The translations under genes were made by a program, and so were the position numbers. A stretch of 64,000 nucleotides of DNA from Zhongshania marina (GTDB taxonomy: Bacteria; Pseudomonadota; Gammaproteobacteria; Pseudomonadales; Spongiibacteraceae), in contig NZ_PQGG01000030.1 of assembly GCF_002915595.1 (NCBI RefSeq), forward strand, positions 1 to 64,000, read 5' to 3'. The notes under the pieces are model-generated. The model ran no database searches and was not told the DNA's origin. It saw only the letters and a program-made list of their open reading frames with translations. Below are positions 1 to 9,141 of this stretch, piece by piece. Within the stretch, counting starts at the first letter, position 1, and each line of letters starts with the position of its first letter.

Positions 1-5
1 ATCAG

Positions 6-358
6 ATGCCTGATTTTAGCAAAAAACACTGGTTTTTAAGAGAAAATCTACAGCCTCAACGCTCAAAGCAGCGACGCGGTTACACATCCGACTGCCTTTG
101 CTTGTATGTCTAATGTCGAGACCTCCCTAAGTCATTTAGCAGAACAGCGCTCTTGCTCTACAAATACCCAACGAATCGCCCTCAATGCCTTGGTTTAATT
201 ATATAAGCGGTTCATGGGGCTAGATATTAGTGATCTTGTGTTTAAACCCGCGCTGGGTGCACCCCTGTGATCTATAGCGGTGAAAAAATCTCAGCGATTC
301 TCTCCAATCTTCGATGTGCTCACCGTTTACAAGTTGAGCTGATATATGGCGTTAGCTA
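6..358 (+). pseudogene. integron integrase (IntI-type tyrosine recombinase) relic, N-terminal part
   Basis: Three frames together give the N-terminal third of an integron integrase. A start-like MPDFSKKHWFL in the frame of base 6 is followed, in the frame of base 1, by a stretch reading VETSLSHLAEQRS, then STNTQRIALNALV, a stop, and LYKRFMGLDI. After another shift comes PVIYSGEKISAIL...HRLQVELIYG, ending in a TAA at 356-358. These match the IntI core-binding domain (the aFLtHLA and QnqALnALlFLY blocks) and the start of the catalytic domain (PVVL..eEv, LLYGsGLR). At least two frameshifts, one internal stop and loss of the catalytic Arg/His/Tyr region make it non-functional. intI genes normally point away from their cassette array, so any cassettes would lie left of this window. 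Family assignment rests on remembered consensus. Confidence 0.72.
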
Positions 359-400
359 AAGAAGGCTCAGGCTTATAAGTTATCGCAGTAGCCATCCACA

Positions 401-1528
401 TCAATAGAGTGCCGCACCGCAAACGGCGAACACCACAATAATAGCCATAATCGGCACACGTTTGCTGCGCAGCGCAATTAATCCCACCACCGCCAATAGA
501 AGAGCAAACCAATCGTGGGGGGCACTACTCGCCACGGGGTTTATCCACGCCGCCGCCAACATACCAACGGCAACGGCATTAACACCGGCAATGGCCGCAA
601 CGATACGGGGCCGCGTTGATAATTGCTGCCAAATTCCCCGGAATCCTGAAAGAAGTAAAAAGCCCGGTGCGAATACCGCAGCCGTTGCGATTAAGGCATA
701 CGACAAAGCCGCGTTTGGATTTATGGCGGCACCAAGGTAGGCGCTGAGGGAAAACATGGGGCCAGGCACGGCCTGCGCGGCGGCGTAGCCTAATAGAAAC
801 TGATCTTTGCTCAAAGCCTCACCAACTAAAGGCTCTAACAGCGGCAAGACCACGTGGCCGCCACCAAATACCAAGCTGCCCGCTTGATAAAATATTGCGA
901 AGATACCAGTAGGAAAGAAAAGGCACACGGCAAATAGCAGCACGAAAGCCGTAAGACAAGTCAGTAAGGTACGGTCTGTTTTAATACCAACAAGATTCTG
1001 CGCTGGTTCGGCTCGCCACGCCATAACAGCTGCTGCTAGCGCCATTAATGAGAACTGCCATAGCGGTGTCATTGCCCACGTGAGTACGGCGGTACTTAAC
1101 ACGGCCAATATAATCGTAAGCGCTTGCCGACAAAATTGATTCGCCATGCCCCAAACTGCATCTGCCACCACCGCTACTGCTAGCAATTTTAAACCGCTAA
1201 CAATACCAAATTGGAGAGTGCCTTCAGCAATGTTTAATTGCCAAACCGCGAGGCCATACATAAGAAGAAATGAAGGTAAGGTAAATCCGAGGAATGCCGC
1301 GATGCCTGCAGGAATACCGCCGCGCCGACAGGCAATAGCGTAGCCTAGCTGACTAGAGGATGGACCAGGAAGAAATTGACATAGGGCTAAATCAGCGGCA
1401 AATTCTTGTTCATTTAGCCAAGATTTTTGCTCTACAAATACTTTTCGGAAATAGCCAATATGTGCTGCTGGGCCGCCAAAACTGACACAGCCCAAATACA
1501 GGAATTGCAGAAAAACACGCCAGACCAC
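401..1528 (-). CDS. chrA: chromate transporter, ChrA (long-chain CHR family)
   Basis: Multi-pass inner-membrane protein of 375 residues, the size of the two-domain CHR family that exports chromate. The N-terminal half has the FGGP block (near residue 18) and GPSSSQLGYAIA. The C-terminal half repeats the pattern with FGGGHVVLPLLEP and VPGPMFSLSAYLGA, as expected for two homologous CHR domains in antiparallel topology. The gene stands alone: no chrB-type regulator or other metal-resistance gene is beside it, and deaD ends 55 bases upstream on the same strand. Chromate as the substrate is family knowledge. Confidence 0.9.
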   Translation of the reverse strand: MVWRVFLQFLYLGCVSFGGPAAHIGYFRKVFVEQKSWLNEQEFAADLALCQFLPGPSSSQLGYAIACRRGGIPAGIAAFLGFTLPSFLLMYGLAVWQLNIAEGTLQFGIVSGLKLLAVAVVADAVWGMANQFCRQALTIILAVLSTAVLTWAMTPLWQFSLMALAAAVMAWRAEPAQNLVGIKTDRTLLTCLTAFVLLFAVCLFFPTGIFAIFYQAGSLVFGGGHVVLPLLEPLVGEALSKDQFLLGYAAAQAVPGPMFSLSAYLGAAINPNAALSYALIATAAVFAPGFLLLSGFRGIWQQLSTRPRIVAAIAGVNAVAVGMLAAAWINPVASSAPHDWFALLLAVVGLIALRSKRVPIMAIIVVFAVCGAALY

Positions 1529-1583
1529 GTTTACACTCTCAGCTCAAATAAGCATGAAGAGTGTAAACGAAGCGTATTACGGA

Positions 1584-3365
1584 TTATAGCTTGCCGCGTT
1601 TTTCTCGTGGTGCAGATGGCTTAGCCGATTTGGCTTTTACCTTGGTAACAGGCTTGCGGCCGCCTTTGTCGCCCGCCTTACTTATACGAGGTTTGCGCGG
1701 ACGCTCACGCTCAATAGGCATATCCCCGCCTTCATGCACAGAGATATTCAAAGCCTGCCCAGCAACGCGGGTGGTTTTCAAACACTCGAATGCACCTTCT
1801 GGTAAATCCGCCGGCAAATCGACTGTGCTGAAATCTGGGTAGATTGAAATACGGCCAATGTTCGCGCTATCAATATTAGCTTCGTTGGCGATTGCGCCAA
1901 CAATATTGCCCGCGCTCACACCGTGCTGACGCCCAACTTCTAAACGGTAGCGCTGCAAACTTGATTCTGGCACACGCTTGCCGCCGCTCACTTTGTCGCG
2001 GGCACGGGCTTCCGTCATCAGCTTGGGCGCGTCTTTTACCAATAAGGGTTTGTCACCCTGCAACTGGCTGGCCAAGGCCGCCGCCACATCGATTTCAGAT
2101 ACGTCGTGCTTAGTAACGTATTCCTGAAGCATTTTGCGGAAGAAACTCAAATCCGTACCGGCAAGTGTGTCGGTGATTTTTTGCATAAAACGATCGACGC
2201 GCAAAGCGTTGATATTTTCTGCCGTCGGCAAGCCCATTTCTTCAATTGACTGGCGAGTGGCGCGTTCGATCGCCTGCAACATACGCTTTTCACGCGGCGC
2301 CACAAACAGGATCGCGTCACCGGTGCGGCCAGCACGACCAGTACGGCCAATACGGTGAACATAGGCTTCTGTGTCGTGGGGAATATCGTAGTTAATTACG
2401 TGGCTAATACGCTCTACGTCTAAACCACGGGCGGCAACGTCCGTAGCAATAACGATATCAAGACGGCCATTTTTCAGTTGATCGACTGTGCGCTCGCGCT
2501 GGGCTTGGGCAATATCGCCATTGAGTGCCGCTGCGGCATAACCACGGGCCTGCAGTTTTTCGGCAAGCTCGGTGGTAACCAATTTGGTCCGCACGAAAAT
2601 AATCATGCCGTCAAACGGTTCAGCCTCAAGAATGCGGGTGAGCGCATCCAGCTTATTCAAGCCACGCGCCATCCAATAACGCTGACGAATCGTCACCGCT
2701 GTTGAGGTTTTTGTTTGAATGGTGACTTGTTCAGGGTTATTTAAATACGTTGTCGCAATACGGCGAATCGCCGAAGGCATCGTCGCCGAGAAAAGCGCAA
2801 TTTGACGTTTTTCTGGCATCTGCGACATGATCCACTCAACGTCGTCGATGAATCCCATACGCAGCATTTCGTCTGCTTCGTCTAAAACCAAATGGCTTAG
2901 ATCATCTAACTTCAGGGTGCCGCGACGCATATGGTCCATCACTCGGCCAGGCGTACCAACAACAACCTGCACACCGCGTTTAAGTGCCGCTAACTGACCA
3001 CGGTAATCTTGACCACCATAGATAGGCAACACATTAAAGCCTGGCATTTGCGCCGCATAGCTCTGCAGCGCCTCTGCAACCTGAATCGCTAATTCACGGG
3101 TTGGCGCCAAAATTAAGGCTTGGGTACGACGGCTATTTACGTCGAGACGTGACAATAGAGGCAAAGCAAATGCTGCGGTTTTACCCGTACCCGTTTGAGC
3201 CTGACCAACAAGGTCTCTGCCCGCTAGAATAAAAGGAATTGTCGCTGCTTGAATTGGTGAAGGTGTTTCGTAACCAACCGCTTTCACAGCGGCAAGAACC
3301 ATGGGCGATAAGCCCAAATCATCAAAAGTCATAGTTTCCGCTGCCGCGGCCGTATCAGAGGGCAT
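1584..3365 (-). CDS. deaD: ATP-dependent DEAD-box RNA helicase, DeaD/CsdA type
   Basis: Cytosolic RNA helicase for ribosome assembly and cold adaptation. It has the Q-motif region TFDDLGLSP...PSPIQ, Walker A AQTGTGKT, VGTPGRV, the DEAD box VLDEADEMLRMGF, SAT, and HRIGRTGRAGR. The C-terminal RNA-binding (DbpA-like) domain reads VSAGNIVGAIANEANI...GRISIYPDF, followed by a Lys/Arg-rich tail. I start it at MPSDTAAAAETMTFDDLG (593 residues). The frame stays open for 49 more codons upstream, but that extension is Arg/His-rich and unlike the family. Long 5' leaders are common for cold-shock deaD genes, so the open upstream stretch is probably leader RNA. Confidence 0.93.
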   Translation of the reverse strand: MPSDTAAAAETMTFDDLGLSPMVLAAVKAVGYETPSPIQAATIPFILAGRDLVGQAQTGTGKTAAFALPLLSRLDVNSRRTQALILAPTRELAIQVAEALQSYAAQMPGFNVLPIYGGQDYRGQLAALKRGVQVVVGTPGRVMDHMRRGTLKLDDLSHLVLDEADEMLRMGFIDDVEWIMSQMPEKRQIALFSATMPSAIRRIATTYLNNPEQVTIQTKTSTAVTIRQRYWMARGLNKLDALTRILEAEPFDGMIIFVRTKLVTTELAEKLQARGYAAAALNGDIAQAQRERTVDQLKNGRLDIVIATDVAARGLDVERISHVINYDIPHDTEAYVHRIGRTGRAGRTGDAILFVAPREKRMLQAIERATRQSIEEMGLPTAENINALRVDRFMQKITDTLAGTDLSFFRKMLQEYVTKHDVSEIDVAAALASQLQGDKPLLVKDAPKLMTEARARDKVSGGKRVPESSLQRYRLEVGRQHGVSAGNIVGAIANEANIDSANIGRISIYPDFSTVDLPADLPEGAFECLKTTRVAGQALNISVHEGGDMPIERERPRKPRISKAGDKGGRKPVTKVKAKSAKPSAPREKRGKL

Positions 3366-3532
3366 AATCGCTACCGTAAAAAATGCATGAGTCGCCGCAA
3401 CATTAGACCTCACACTCGGCCGAACGCAGATATGGCGTTGAGGCCGCATTATACCGGCATGACGCAACAAATACCCTGAAACCTTTGGCCTTTTTTGGCA
3501 TTCACCGCGCAAGAACGGCTTATAGGTCTTGA

Positions 3533-3919
3533 TTAACTCAGTTTTTCTAAGCCAACACGCTGCTCAGCGGTAATTTCCAATTTACACTGCACCGCAAAAT
3601 CAAAATAAATCATCACCGCCGTGCCTTTGGCCACTAGCTCACCTCGCTGCCAAGCCTCGTGATCACAAATAAATGAAGTGCTGCCAACGTGGGCAATACG
3701 CGTTGTAATATCTACCGAATGGCCGTGGTATATCTGAGCAATAAAATCAACATCCATTTTTCGCAGAATCACATTCCACTTCGTCAAATCCTGCCCAGGA
3801 TTGAATATTTCGAATATCGGCCCCCTAGCGGTCTCAAACCACATGGGAACAACCGTATTGTTTATATGACCCAAAGCATCTGTTTCACAGAAGCGTGGTT
3901 CCATCGTACACCGCAACAT
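3533..3919 (-). CDS. acyl-CoA thioesterase, 4HBT hot-dog fold
   Basis: Protein of 128 residues from MLRCTMEPRFCETDALGHINN. The FxETDALGHINN block is the substrate-binding and catalytic signature (Asp of TD-xxGHxN) of YbgC/FadM-type 4-hydroxybenzoyl-CoA thioesterases, followed by VDFIAQIYHGHSVDITTRIAHVGSTS. The open frame extends 24 codons further upstream and would overlap the neighbouring membrane-protein gene. The shorter start removes the overlap and fits family length. It probably hydrolyses acyl-CoA esters in the cytosol; the substrate is not readable from sequence. Confidence 0.85.
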   Translation of the reverse strand: MLRCTMEPRFCETDALGHINNTVVPMWFETARGPIFEIFNPGQDLTKWNVILRKMDVDFIAQIYHGHSVDITTRIAHVGSTSFICDHEAWQRGELVAKGTAVMIYFDFAVQCKLEITAEQRVGLEKLS

Positions 3920-3947
3920 ATTATTTCTCTGACTCTGAAGGAAGTCT

Positions 3948-4220
3948 TTACTGTGTAAGCCAGCGCAGAGCCATACACAGCCACAGCACATAACTCATAA
4001 TGGCTGCCGGAAACGCTTTGTGCCCCAAATCGCTTCCACGCATTTTTTCCTTGGCGGCATACACCATGGCTGCGCTCACCAAAGCATGAAAAATCATCAG
4101 TGATGGCGCCTGCACCCAGCCATAACTAAGCCCCTTAATTACCACGGGCGAGACCGCTGCAATAGCAAGAAACAGGCAATTTACCAGCCCAAAGCCCATT
4201 GCTACACGAGATATAATCAA
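3948..4220 (-). CDS. small multi-pass membrane protein, unknown function
   Basis: About 90 residues with three likely membrane helices (GLVNCLFLAIAAVSPVVI, SLMIFHALVSAAMVYAA, AAIMSYVLWLCMALRWL). I choose the TTG at 4220 (MIISRVAMGFG) because a strong GCGGAGGCG ribosome site lies about 9 bases before it. The longest open frame would run back to 4316 and overlap trhA by 67 bases. ATG at 4199 is the alternative. It sits between the trhA-like gene and the thioesterase on the same strand, so co-transcription is likely. I do not recognise the family. Confidence 0.55.
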   Translation of the reverse strand: MIISRVAMGFGLVNCLFLAIAAVSPVVIKGLSYGWVQAPSLMIFHALVSAAMVYAAKEKMRGSDLGHKAFPAAIMSYVLWLCMALRWLTQ

Positions 4221-4249
4221 GAATCTACGCCTCCGCTCGCCGGCATTTT

Positions 4250-4867
4250 TCAGGCGACATAGTAATAAATTGTAAAGAAATGGCAGACACTGCCCGCCAA
4301 CACGAACAGATGCCAAATACCGTGAAAGTGGGGAATTTTCTTATCAAACACATAAAAAATAATCCCCGCCGTATAGGCAAGGCCGCCGGCCAGCAACAAG
4401 CTAAAGCCGCCCTCTGGCAACGCCGCGCTCAGGGGTTTTATTAAAAATATTGCCAACCAACCCATCAACAAATACACCGCGATAGCCCATGCCCGCCGCC
4501 CAGCTTTAGGCACCATCTCTAGCACCATGCCAATAGCGGCCAAAGACCAAATGGTCGCAAACATCCACCAGCCGCCATTTTCGCGCAAAGTCACCACCAA
4601 AAAAGGGGTATAGGTGCCCGCAATAAGCAGGTAAATCGCCAGATGATCTAGCTGCCGATACAGCGCTTTATGTGGCCCCTTGGTGCTGTGATACAGGGTA
4701 GAAAACACATACAAGGCTAACAGAGAGACGCAATACACCGAAAAACCGAGTAGCTTCCAACCCTCACCACTTTGTAGCACCGGCCAAACCAGCGCGACAC
4801 TCCCCACTACAGCCGCTAAAACACCGGCTAAGTGAGAAAAACTGTTAAAACGCTCGCCTTTATACAC
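4250..4867 (-). CDS. trhA: hemolysin III / TrhA (PAQR-type) membrane protein
   Basis: Protein of 205 residues with about seven membrane helices. PAQR/HlyIII signatures are visible: FNSFSHLAGVLAA near the N-terminus, STLYHSTKG, HLAIYLLIAGTYTPF, and HGIWHLFVLAGSVCHF at the end. The conserved His, Ser and Asp residues are those of the putative zinc site. The start is GTG. In E. coli the homologue (YqfA/TrhA) affects membrane energetics and phospholipid homeostasis; despite the family name, haemolytic activity should not be assumed. Confidence 0.88.
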   Translation of the reverse strand: MYKGERFNSFSHLAGVLAAVVGSVALVWPVLQSGEGWKLLGFSVYCVSLLALYVFSTLYHSTKGPHKALYRQLDHLAIYLLIAGTYTPFLVVTLRENGGWWMFATIWSLAAIGMVLEMVPKAGRRAWAIAVYLLMGWLAIFLIKPLSAALPEGGFSLLLAGGLAYTAGIIFYVFDKKIPHFHGIWHLFVLAGSVCHFFTIYYYVA

Positions 4868-5181
4868 CTTGCGACTACCGCCCTAAGACTATTGATACAA
4901 AAAGGAAAACACCCACCAAAACAGCAATTTTGAGGGTATATTTGCTAATTTGGCGCCAATTTAACAGAAATTAAGCTGTAGGGCCTGCTCGCAGCCCGCA
5001 AAAATTTTACTCAGGTTTTATTTAAGAAGGAGCAAGAGAAACACACGTGACTAAACGAAAGAAGTGAAAAAGAGGCCCAAAATAAGATTGCTGACGCCGC
5101 CATTACAGCAGAAAAACGAGAGAAGCCTTACTCGCCGTAATACAGCGCCATTATTGACCTAGAAACAAAGCAAAAAACTAA
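4868..5181. other. gene-free stretch between trhA and a hypothetical gene
   Basis: No convincing gene. On the plus strand a good-looking AGAAGGAG ribosome site near 5029 precedes GTG ACT AAA CGA AAG AAG TGA, which stops after six codons. A neighbouring frame continues for about 28 Lys/Glu/Ala-rich codons to a TAA near 5141. This could be a broken small basic protein gene, but nothing identifies it. Confidence 0.3.
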
Positions 5182-5466
5182 TTAGGCTGCGCCCGCTTCG
5201 ACATCCAAACGACCAAGGCCTTCAAACAGCAGCTCAACATGCAAAGAACCGTTGGTATTGACCACTTTGCGGATGCGAATCTCACCCAAGCGCCCGTCGC
5301 GCAAGCGGATACGATAATCGGTTCCGTGTAGACGTTCGCTAATCTGCTTATTCAAATGCAGGCAACCGCCCCACTTCACATAATCGCTGCTTGCAGAAAT
5401 ATACATGGGAACATCAGACAATAATTCCCGATCCCCTAGCAGCACACTGCCATGCGTCAAATCCAT
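5182..5466 (-). CDS. hypothetical protein, about 94 residues
   Basis: Starts at MDLTHGSVLLGDRELL, seven bases after GGAG; an upstream in-frame start at 5496 has no such site. Soluble, with no signal peptide or membrane segment. It has alternating short hydrophobic strands (YRIRLRDGRLGEIRIRKVV, LHVELLFEGLGRLDVE) that suggest a small beta-barrel. A PilZ-like or Tudor-like barrel would fit the strand pattern, but the RxxxR...DxSxxG signature of PilZ is absent. Single gene between non-coding stretches. Function unknown. Confidence 0.6.
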   Translation of the reverse strand: MDLTHGSVLLGDRELLSDVPMYISASSDYVKWGGCLHLNKQISERLHGTDYRIRLRDGRLGEIRIRKVVNTNGSLHVELLFEGLGRLDVEAGAA

Positions 5467-5635
5467 TGACCTACTCCGCGCTATATTCAAAATCAAATAC
5501 GTACTTCAACCTATAGCATCCTTGCCAATGTTGCAGTTATAACACAATAACGTAGGGGATTCCCGCCTGCCGGCTAGATCAAAAAATATCAAAAATCAGT
5601 GATTTTCATAACCAAAAAGCATTAAAAGCCCCACT

Positions 5636-6838
5636 TTATGGCGTAATTCCCAGCAGGCTGGCCGCATTGCCACGCATCATTTGAAAAATTTCTCGCTCCG
5701 AAAAGCCACTCATTTCCTCTGTCATTTCGCAAGGCCACAGCAAGCCCTCTGGATGGGGGTAATCCGAACCATTGACGATTGCCTCGACACCGACGCTTTT
5801 AGCGATGTGACCAAAGTCATCTTCATGAAAGGGCACAATCTTAAAATGCCGTTTAAATACTTCGCTAGGTAGCTCCGGCTTACCATAGGCCCAGCGACTT
5901 TTGTGGTCGCCTAGGCGATAAATTTTGTCCATTGTTTTCAATAAATGCGGCAGCCACGCCGCACCAAATTCAACAATTAAAAACTGCAGGCGAGGAAACC
6001 GACCAAACAGGTTTTGAAAAATAGTCGCCGCAATTTGATCAACCACCGTGCGCTCTCCCATCCCCACATAGGTATTAAATGCGGTAAAACGATGGGATGG
6101 TGGATTGGCAGGCTCGCCCCAGGGCGCGGCATATAATTCGGTAAAGGGGCCGCTGCCGATATGGTATGCAACAATCAGCCCCGCCTCCTGCACCCGCGCC
6201 CAAAAGGGATCAAAATGCGGATCTGCCGGCGAACGCCCCTCGATAGGACCGGTATTAATATGCACCAAGCGGCAACCTTCCCTAATGATTCGCTCCAGCT
6301 CCACCAAGGCTTGCTCTACACCGACGAGACTCATCATAGCGGTGGCGTAAATCCGGCCATCGCCGCCCCACCCCCAATCCTCAGCTACCCAGCGATTAAA
6401 GGCGCGGATACTTGGATAGGCAATATCGCGATGCTTTGGCTTACGGAGCTGGTATTCAACACCACATCCCAGAGTAGGAATCATCACGCAGGCCTCTACA
6501 CCCTGCTCATCCATCCGCGCTAAGCGCGCCGTTTTATTGATAAATTCAGGGCAATCAATGGCGCGAATGGCATTGGCATTTACCGCACCGCCGGTCTCGA
6601 CATCGCCTTTAAAAAAAGCCTTCATCGCGCCAGGGGGGCCAACATAGTCGCCCACACCGACGCTAAAGAAATTAAGGCGTTCATCCCCTAACTTCATAAT
6701 ACCGAAGCCGTCGTCACGTTCGCGCTCAACCCACACGGTACGATCCCGAAAGCGAGACTCTATATGCCGACTAAAGCAATCGTCTGGCTCGTAGTAGTGG
6801 TTGTCGCAATCGATTAAGGAGTAAGGAAGTGAGTTCAT
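5636..6838 (-). CDS. amidohydrolase family (COG2159-type) metal-dependent hydrolase
   Basis: Protein of 400 residues from MNSLPYSLIDCDNHYYEP. It has the amidohydrolase-2 TIM-barrel landmarks: IDCDNHYYEP at the first strand, YHIGSGPF mid-protein, FGAAWLPHLL, and NGSDYPHPEGL near the C-terminus, where the SDxPHxEG motif carries a metal-binding or catalytic Asp/His. Members act as decarboxylases or hydrolases and recur in aromatic and steroid catabolism clusters. The adjacent MaoC hydratase on the same strand fits a small degradation unit. The exact substrate is not readable. The longer frame to 6907 adds 23 atypical residues and is rejected as start. Confidence 0.85.
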   Translation of the reverse strand: MNSLPYSLIDCDNHYYEPDDCFSRHIESRFRDRTVWVERERDDGFGIMKLGDERLNFFSVGVGDYVGPPGAMKAFFKGDVETGGAVNANAIRAIDCPEFINKTARLARMDEQGVEACVMIPTLGCGVEYQLRKPKHRDIAYPSIRAFNRWVAEDWGWGGDGRIYATAMMSLVGVEQALVELERIIREGCRLVHINTGPIEGRSPADPHFDPFWARVQEAGLIVAYHIGSGPFTELYAAPWGEPANPPSHRFTAFNTYVGMGERTVVDQIAATIFQNLFGRFPRLQFLIVEFGAAWLPHLLKTMDKIYRLGDHKSRWAYGKPELPSEVFKRHFKIVPFHEDDFGHIAKSVGVEAIVNGSDYPHPEGLLWPCEMTEEMSGFSEREIFQMMRGNAASLLGITP

Positions 6839-6952
6839 AGCAGGTGGCCTTATTACTGATATGGCACCTACTCTACGCCGGCTTTTAGAGGAACACAGTA
6901 GCCACAACTATCACCCAGCGGTGACAAAAAAGCTCACCGCCAGTTGATTAAT

Positions 6953-7411
6953 TTACGAGGGAAAGTAACGACTAATGGTATCGGCAACGCAGGCGGGTCT
7001 ATCGTTGCCTTCAATTTCAACGGTAACCCTGACTATCGACTGCACGCCGCCTTTAATTTCTTCAATAGACAGCAATTCACCGACACCCCGCACCCGCGAG
7101 CCAACCGGCACCGGCGCGGGGAAACGAATACGATCACAGCCGACATTTACCCCCATAGCGATTCCCTGCACTTCGACAATCTGAGGCAAAAACAAATTAA
7201 CCAACGACAAAGTCAAATAGCCGTGGGCGATACACGTGCCAAAGGGGCCATCTTTTGCGCGCTCTGGATCAACATGTATCCACTGATGATCGCCAGTTGC
7301 GTCAGCAAATAAATTAATACGCTGCTGATCTATCTCTAACCAGTCGCTGGCACCGAGTACGGTGCCAACGGCGGCGATAAGATCCTGTGGTTGTTTAAAG
7401 ACCGTGGTCAT
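6953..7411 (-). CDS. MaoC-family acyl dehydratase / (R)-enoyl-CoA hydratase
   Basis: Protein of 152 residues, a complete single hot-dog MaoC domain. The catalytic hydratase-2 signature FADATGDHQWIHVDPERAKDGPFG is clear (Asp/His of D-xxxxHxD), followed by IAHGYLTLSLVNLFLP and VNVGCDRIRFPAPVPVGSRVRG. It would hydrate an enoyl-CoA in a beta-oxidation-like route. A GGAG site precedes the ATG. The amidohydrolase gene follows after about 115 bases on the same strand, so the two may be one transcript. Confidence 0.9.
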   Translation of the reverse strand: MTTVFKQPQDLIAAVGTVLGASDWLEIDQQRINLFADATGDHQWIHVDPERAKDGPFGTCIAHGYLTLSLVNLFLPQIVEVQGIAMGVNVGCDRIRFPAPVPVGSRVRGVGELLSIEEIKGGVQSIVRVTVEIEGNDRPACVADTISRYFPS

Positions 7412-7468
7412 AGCTACTCCGGTGTCTGGCCGACATCTTGTCTGCCCCTGTTTTTATAGGGCTTAATT

Positions 7469-7651
7469 ATGGATGAGATGGGCACAAACTTTAGCATTCA
7501 GGCAGATTTGCCTGAAATAGTCTATCAGGACGACAAGGTTCTCATTCGGCTAGAAACTAGCGGCGAACTTATCCGCTACAATGGAGCTTACAACTTATCA
7601 GCTAAGATGTGTTCTAAGTTGCCACACAAGGAACACGCAACAATAAGATAA
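7469..7651 (+). CDS. possible small protein, 60 residues, unknown
   Basis: An open frame MDEMGTNFSIQADLPEIV...LETSGELIRYNGAYNL ends 15 bases before the cardiolipin synthase start. Composition is plausible for a soluble protein, but there is no clear ribosome site and no recognised family. It may instead be part of the cls leader. Low confidence. Confidence 0.25.
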   Translation: MDEMGTNFSIQADLPEIVYQDDKVLIRLETSGELIRYNGAYNLSAKMCSKLPHKEHATIR

Positions 7652-7666
7652 GGACTCGTATAAGGC

Positions 7667-9133
7667 ATGGGCAACTACTCATCACCGGAACTATTGAATT
7701 GGTTAACGGACAACCTCGCCGGCATTGGAGCCTTATTAACCGCAATTTTCCTTGTGCTTGGCATAGTCTCAGCATTAGAGGCCATACTAAAAACCCGAAC
7801 CGCCCAAGGCGCGGTAGCTTGGGCAATTGTGCTAATTGGCTTTCCCCCAGTATTTGTGCCTTTGTATTGGATATTCGGCCGTCGCAAATTTCGCGGCTAT
7901 GCCTTAGCCAAACGCACCAACCATCTACAGATCGACGAAGTCGCCCAAGACCTTCTTAAACACTTTCCCGCCTTTGGGGCAGAACAAAGTAGTAGTGATC
8001 CGCGCCTAATCGCCTTAGAGCAGCTATCGACACTCCCCTTTTGCAGTGGAAATCAATGCGAATTACTGATCAACGGCAAGCGCGCTTATAGCGAAATTTT
8101 CAGCCGCATAGAGGCGGCGAAAAGCTATATTTTGCTAGAGTTTTACATCATCCGCGACGACCAAATCGGGCGCCAACTAGCCGAGCTACTCATTCAAAAA
8201 GCCCAGCAGGGTCTTAGCGTTTACTGTGTTTATGACGAAATCGGCTGCTTAAAACTATCTAATAATTATCTGCAAAAACTGCGCAGCAACGGCGTTAACA
8301 TTCGCCCCTTTAACAGCACCAAGGGCTTGGGGAATCGCCTGCAGCTCAATTTTCGCAACCACCGCAAAATAGTAGTGTGCGACGGCGACTACGCCTTTAT
8401 TGGCGGCATGAATATCGGCGATGAATATCGCGACATGCACCCCGTACTCACCCCTTGGCGCGACACCGGCATAGCCATACAAGGCCCCGCCGTGCAGGCA
8501 GTGCAATTAGCCTTTGCCGAAGACTGGTTTTGGGCAAACGAGTCCCTGCCAAAACTCAATTGGCAAACCAGCACCGCCGACGGGCCGCTCAACACCTTGG
8601 TTTTGGCGACCGGGCCCGCCGACAATACCGATAGCTGCGCGCTGTATTTTTTAAATATGATTCACCAAGCTCGTGAACGCTTATGGATCGTCAGCCCCTA
8701 TTTTGTACCAGACGCACCGGTTATCTGCGCTTTGCAATTAGCAGCAATGCGCGGTGTAGACGTGCGAATCATGCTGCCCGCCAAACCTGACAAATTATTA
8801 ATTCAACTTTCGTCCTATACCGCCATCAAAGAAACCCTCGCCAGAGGCGTACAGTTTTATTACTACCAAGACGGTTTCTTGCATCAGAAAGTGATGTTAG
8901 TGGATGATGATATTAGCGTGGTGGGAACGGCCAATATGGATAACCGCTCCTTCCGACTTAATTTTGAACTCTGCGTGATTAATCACAGCAAAGAATTTGC
9001 CCAGACAATGGAAAATATGCTCAAGAGCGATTTTCAAAAATGCACCCAACTGCTACCGCGGGAAGTGGCGAAATGGTCGTTTAGGCGCCGCCTGCTCAGC
9101 CGCTGCGCCTATCTTTTCGCCCCGCTGCAATAA
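7667..9133 (+). CDS. cls: cardiolipin synthase, phospholipase D superfamily
   Basis: Inner-membrane enzyme that joins two phosphatidylglycerol molecules into cardiolipin and glycerol. At 488 residues it is typical of ClsA. Two N-terminal membrane helices (LAGIGALLTAIFLVLGIVSAL; GAVAWAIVLIGFPPVFVPLYWIFGRRKFRGY) precede two PLD catalytic motifs: NHRKIVVCDGDYAFIGGMNIGDEY near residue 230 and HQKVMLVDDDISVVGTANMDNRSF near residue 405, both with intact HxK. The LetA/PqiA-like genes follow after 8 bases, so this is likely the first gene of an envelope-lipid operon. Confidence 0.94.
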   Translation: MGNYSSPELLNWLTDNLAGIGALLTAIFLVLGIVSALEAILKTRTAQGAVAWAIVLIGFPPVFVPLYWIFGRRKFRGYALAKRTNHLQIDEVAQDLLKHFPAFGAEQSSSDPRLIALEQLSTLPFCSGNQCELLINGKRAYSEIFSRIEAAKSYILLEFYIIRDDQIGRQLAELLIQKAQQGLSVYCVYDEIGCLKLSNNYLQKLRSNGVNIRPFNSTKGLGNRLQLNFRNHRKIVVCDGDYAFIGGMNIGDEYRDMHPVLTPWRDTGIAIQGPAVQAVQLAFAEDWFWANESLPKLNWQTSTADGPLNTLVLATGPADNTDSCALYFLNMIHQARERLWIVSPYFVPDAPVICALQLAAMRGVDVRIMLPAKPDKLLIQLSSYTAIKETLARGVQFYYYQDGFLHQKVMLVDDDISVVGTANMDNRSFRLNFELCVINHSKEFAQTMENMLKSDFQKCTQLLPREVAKWSFRRRLLSRCAYLFAPLQ

Positions 9134-9141
9134 GTGAGCTC

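Noticed and set aside
1591-2705. Open frames on the plus strand opposite deaD
   Set aside because: They mirror the GC-rich third-position pattern of deaD, have no ribosome sites and no recognisable family.
3366-3512. N-terminal 49-codon extension of deaD
   Set aside because: Arg/His/Cys-rich and unlike the conserved DeaD start; MPSDTAAAAETMTFDDLG fits the family.
5040-5145. Frameshifted homologue of the Lys-rich 34-residue protein
   Set aside because: It shares only Lys richness; no aligned motif or intact frame supports it.
6161-6523. 120-codon frame opposite the amidohydrolase
   Set aside because: Shadow of the amidohydrolase gene; composition and lack of a start signal argue against it.
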